From contig DHOF01000158.1 of NCBI GenBank assembly GCA_002411615.1, positions 1-6,768 on the forward strand: 6,768 nt of DNA, read 5' to 3'. Of this stretch, positions 5,077-6,768 are shown in pieces. The translations under genes and the position numbers were made by a program. The notes below the pieces were generated by a model. The model had not been told where the DNA came from and ran no database searches. It saw only the letters and a list, made by a program, of their open reading frames with translations. The stretch is from Ruminococcaceae bacterium UBA5397. Lineage in GTDB: Bacteria > Bacillota > Clostridia > Oscillospirales > Acutalibacteraceae. The stretch's first letter is position 1. The number at the start of each line of letters is the position of its first letter.

Positions 5077-5102
5077 GTAACGGAAGGAATTGGAGGTAAA
5101 GT

Positions 5103-6768
5103 ATGGCAAAAGGTACCACCTCGAAAATGTGGAAACGGACGACGACCCTTTTGATTACTCTGATTGTTTTGGGCTTTGGCACGGTGATCTTTACGCTGTT
5201 TCATCTTCAGATCATTGATGGGGAAACTTTAAAATCAAAAGCGGTTGCTCAACAGTTAAAGGATAATATCCTTTCTGCGAAGCGCGGCACAATCTATGAC
5301 TGCAATATGAAGGAGCTTGCTACCAGCGCTGATGTTTGGAAAATTGTGTTGGTGCCGGCGCAGATGGATGAAACAAAATATCCGGGCCAGAAGGAAGCAA
5401 TCATTTCGGGATTAAGCCAAATCTTGGGCGTTGACCGCTCTAAGATTGAAGATGCCTGCAATAACCGAGATTCTTATTGGCAGGTAGTTGGCTCTAAGGT
5501 AGAAACGGATGTTAAAAACCAACTGGCAGACTGGATCGAAGCGGATGCCCAAAAAAAAGATGGCTATCTTGCTTTAGGAAACTGCATCGAATATGAGAAT
5601 GATTATAAGCGCTATTATCCGTTTGGGGATTTTGCTTCAGTCGTTTTGGGCTTTACCAATGCAGATGGAGATGGCGTAGAAGGCCTTGAGTCTAAGTATA
5701 ATTCTTATTTGAAAGGCACAAACGGACGTCTTGTTACGGCTAAAAATGCGCAGCAGGGAGATATGCCCTTTCAATATTCGCAGAGAGTAGAGGCTCAGGA
5801 TGGTTCTTCTCTCGTTTTGACAATCGATGAAGTTGCGCAGCATTATCTGGAAAAAGCATTGGAGGAAGGTGCCATTGCGCATAATGCCGGCAACCGTGCA
5901 TTGGGAATCTTGATGGATGTAAATACCGGAGAGATTAAGGCAATGGCGGTCAAAGGCAATTTTAACAGCAATGATGTTGTTAACGTTCATAAAAACATGC
6001 TGGCTGATTCCGGCGCATTTGACCCCAATAATCCGCGGGTCTTAACGGATACGGAAAAAGCGCGCATTGCTAAATTACCGGAAGATCAACAAAGTACAGC
6101 AACCCTCAATACGCTTCAGCAGAAATGGAGAAACAAAGCGGTCAGTGATACATATTATCCAGGCTCAGTCTTTAAGATGTGTACGGGCTCCATGGCAATG
6201 GAAGAGGGCGTTGTAAATGAAAACACAACGTATACTTGTACCGGCAGTTACCAAATTCCGGGCGCAAGCAAACCGATTAATTGTTGGAAGACCGGCGGAC
6301 ATGGAACGGAAAATTTTGTGCAAGGACTGTGCAATTCCTGTAACACGTTCTTTATTCATATTGGCGTAGACCTTCTCGGAAAAGAGCGCTTCTTTAAATA
6401 CTTCCAGGGATTTGGATTTACAGAAAAAACGGGAATCGATCTACCTGGCGAAGCGAATTCCCTCTATTATAGTGAAGAAGCACTGGATCCAATTAACTTG
6501 GCCGTTGAATCTTTCGGCCAGAACTTCAGCATTACACCGCTGCAGATGGTTACCGCCTGTGCGGCAGTGGCAAATGGTGGAAATTTAGTGACTCCGCATG
6601 TGGTAAAGCAAGTTGTCGGAGCAGACGGCAATATTCAGAAAAGTATCGGGACCGAGGTTCGCCGACAGGTAATTTCAGAAGATACCAGTAAGCGAATGAC
6701 CGCAATTATGCAGCAGAATGCTACCAGCGGTACTGCAAAGAATGGTTATCTGATGGGATATCGGATCG
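5103..6768 (+). CDS. ftsI: Class B penicillin-binding protein, D,D-transpeptidase of FtsI/SpoVD type (3' end missing)
   Basis: The frame is open for 555 codons and runs off the window. A short cytoplasmic N-terminus (MAKGTTSKMWKR) precedes one membrane segment (about 13-35). The PBP dimerisation/pedestal domain follows, with the conserved RGTIYD (61-66) and YYPFGDFASVVLGF (171-184). The transpeptidase domain starts near 262 (NAGNRALGILMDVNTGEIKAM); its catalytic serine motif is S355-V-F-K358, within SDTYYPGSVFK, and the second motif is S412-C-N414. The third motif (KTG) should lie just past the edge, since the sequence ends at LMGYRI, which usually precedes GGKTG. The enzyme cross-links peptidoglycan outside the membrane, as septal FtsI/PBP2b or the sporulation-specific SpoVD; the visible part does not separate these. 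Residues about 287-345, before the SxxK, are long and charged compared with E. coli FtsI. The ATG is set by GGAGGT (5092-5097), 5 bases upstream. Confidence 0.93.
   Translation, partial: MAKGTTSKMWKRTTTLLITLIVLGFGTVIFTLFHLQIIDGETLKSKAVAQQLKDNILSAKRGTIYDCNMKELATSADVWKIVLVPAQMDETKYPGQKEAIISGLSQILGVDRSKIEDACNNRDSYWQVVGSKVETDVKNQLADWIEADAQKKDGYLALGNCIEYENDYKRYYPFGDFASVVLGFTNADGDGVEGLESKYNSYLKGTNGRLVTAKNAQQGDMPFQYSQRVEAQDGSSLVLTIDEVAQHYLEKALEEGAIAHNAGNRALGILMDVNTGEIKAMAVKGNFNSNDVVNVHKNMLADSGAFDPNNPRVLTDTEKARIAKLPEDQQSTATLNTLQQKWRNKAVSDTYYPGSVFKMCTGSMAMEEGVVNENTTYTCTGSYQIPGASKPINCWKTGGHGTENFVQGLCNSCNTFFIHIGVDLLGKERFFKYFQGFGFTEKTGIDLPGEANSLYYSEEALDPINLAVESFGQNFSITPLQMVTACAAVANGGNLVTPHVVKQVVGADGNIQKSIGTEVRRQVISEDTSKRMTAIMQQNATSGTAKNGYLMGYRI

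Noticed and set aside
4905..5204. 99-codon minus-strand frame spanning the ftsL-PBP gap
   Set aside because: It overlaps both coding genes and the hairpin, and its basic low-complexity translation looks like a reverse-strand artefact.
5637..5990. 117-codon minus-strand frame inside the PBP gene
   Set aside because: It lies opposite a fully conserved transpeptidase coding frame, has no ribosome binding site I can see, and its translation resembles no known family.
1..6768. Mobile elements, CRISPR, toxin-antitoxin or defence genes, tRNA/rRNA
   Set aside because: No transposase, integrase, evenly spaced long repeats, cloverleaf or rRNA-like sequence was found on either strand; apart from the MerR gene the content is housekeeping.

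Overview
The window reads as a chromosomal segment of a low-to-mid G+C Firmicute, most likely a Clostridia member (Oscillospiraceae/Ruminococcaceae-like is my inference). The basis is strong Shine-Dalgarno sites, the gene order mraZ-rsmH-ftsL-PBP, and an rsmD-coaD pair followed by a small coiled-coil gene. Nearly everything is conserved housekeeping DNA. I see no tRNA, rRNA, insertion sequence, prophage or CRISPR array.

Left block (1-1871, + strand): the 3' end of a probable uvrC, then rsmD (16S rRNA m2G966 methyltransferase), coaD (phosphopantetheine adenylyltransferase) and an uncharacterised coiled-coil protein. The last three are joined by 4-base ATGA overlaps and form one translationally coupled operon. 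It ends at a perfect 27-bp hairpin (1811-1871) that can terminate transcription from both sides.

Middle (1864-3011): a convergent, more A+T-rich minus-strand gene encodes a 291-aa MerR-family regulator. Its stop codon lies inside the shared terminator stem. Its own promoter is a textbook MerR-type promoter, with -35 and -10 separated by 19 bp and a 12-bp palindrome in the spacer. The start codon follows almost directly, so autoregulation is likely. The 272-bp divergent region then carries an A+T inverted repeat, a sigma-A promoter with a 14-bp palindrome in its spacer, and three AAGTGG repeats exactly 10 bp apart just after the predicted start of transcription. The last element is a probable MraZ operator.

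Right block (3012-6768, + strand): the start of the division and cell wall (dcw) cluster. mraZ overlaps rsmH by 4 bases. An 87-bp gap with 20-bp-spaced TRACAG repeats and an extended -10 promoter precedes an ftsL-like gene that probably starts at TTG. A 130-bp gap with a terminator-like hairpin then precedes a class B penicillin-binding protein (FtsI/SpoVD type), which is cut by the window end just before its expected KTG motif.

I find no new biological system. The most informative observations are regulatory: the MerR promoter, the MraZ box, the palindrome in the mraZ promoter, and the attenuator-like hairpin between ftsL and the PBP gene.
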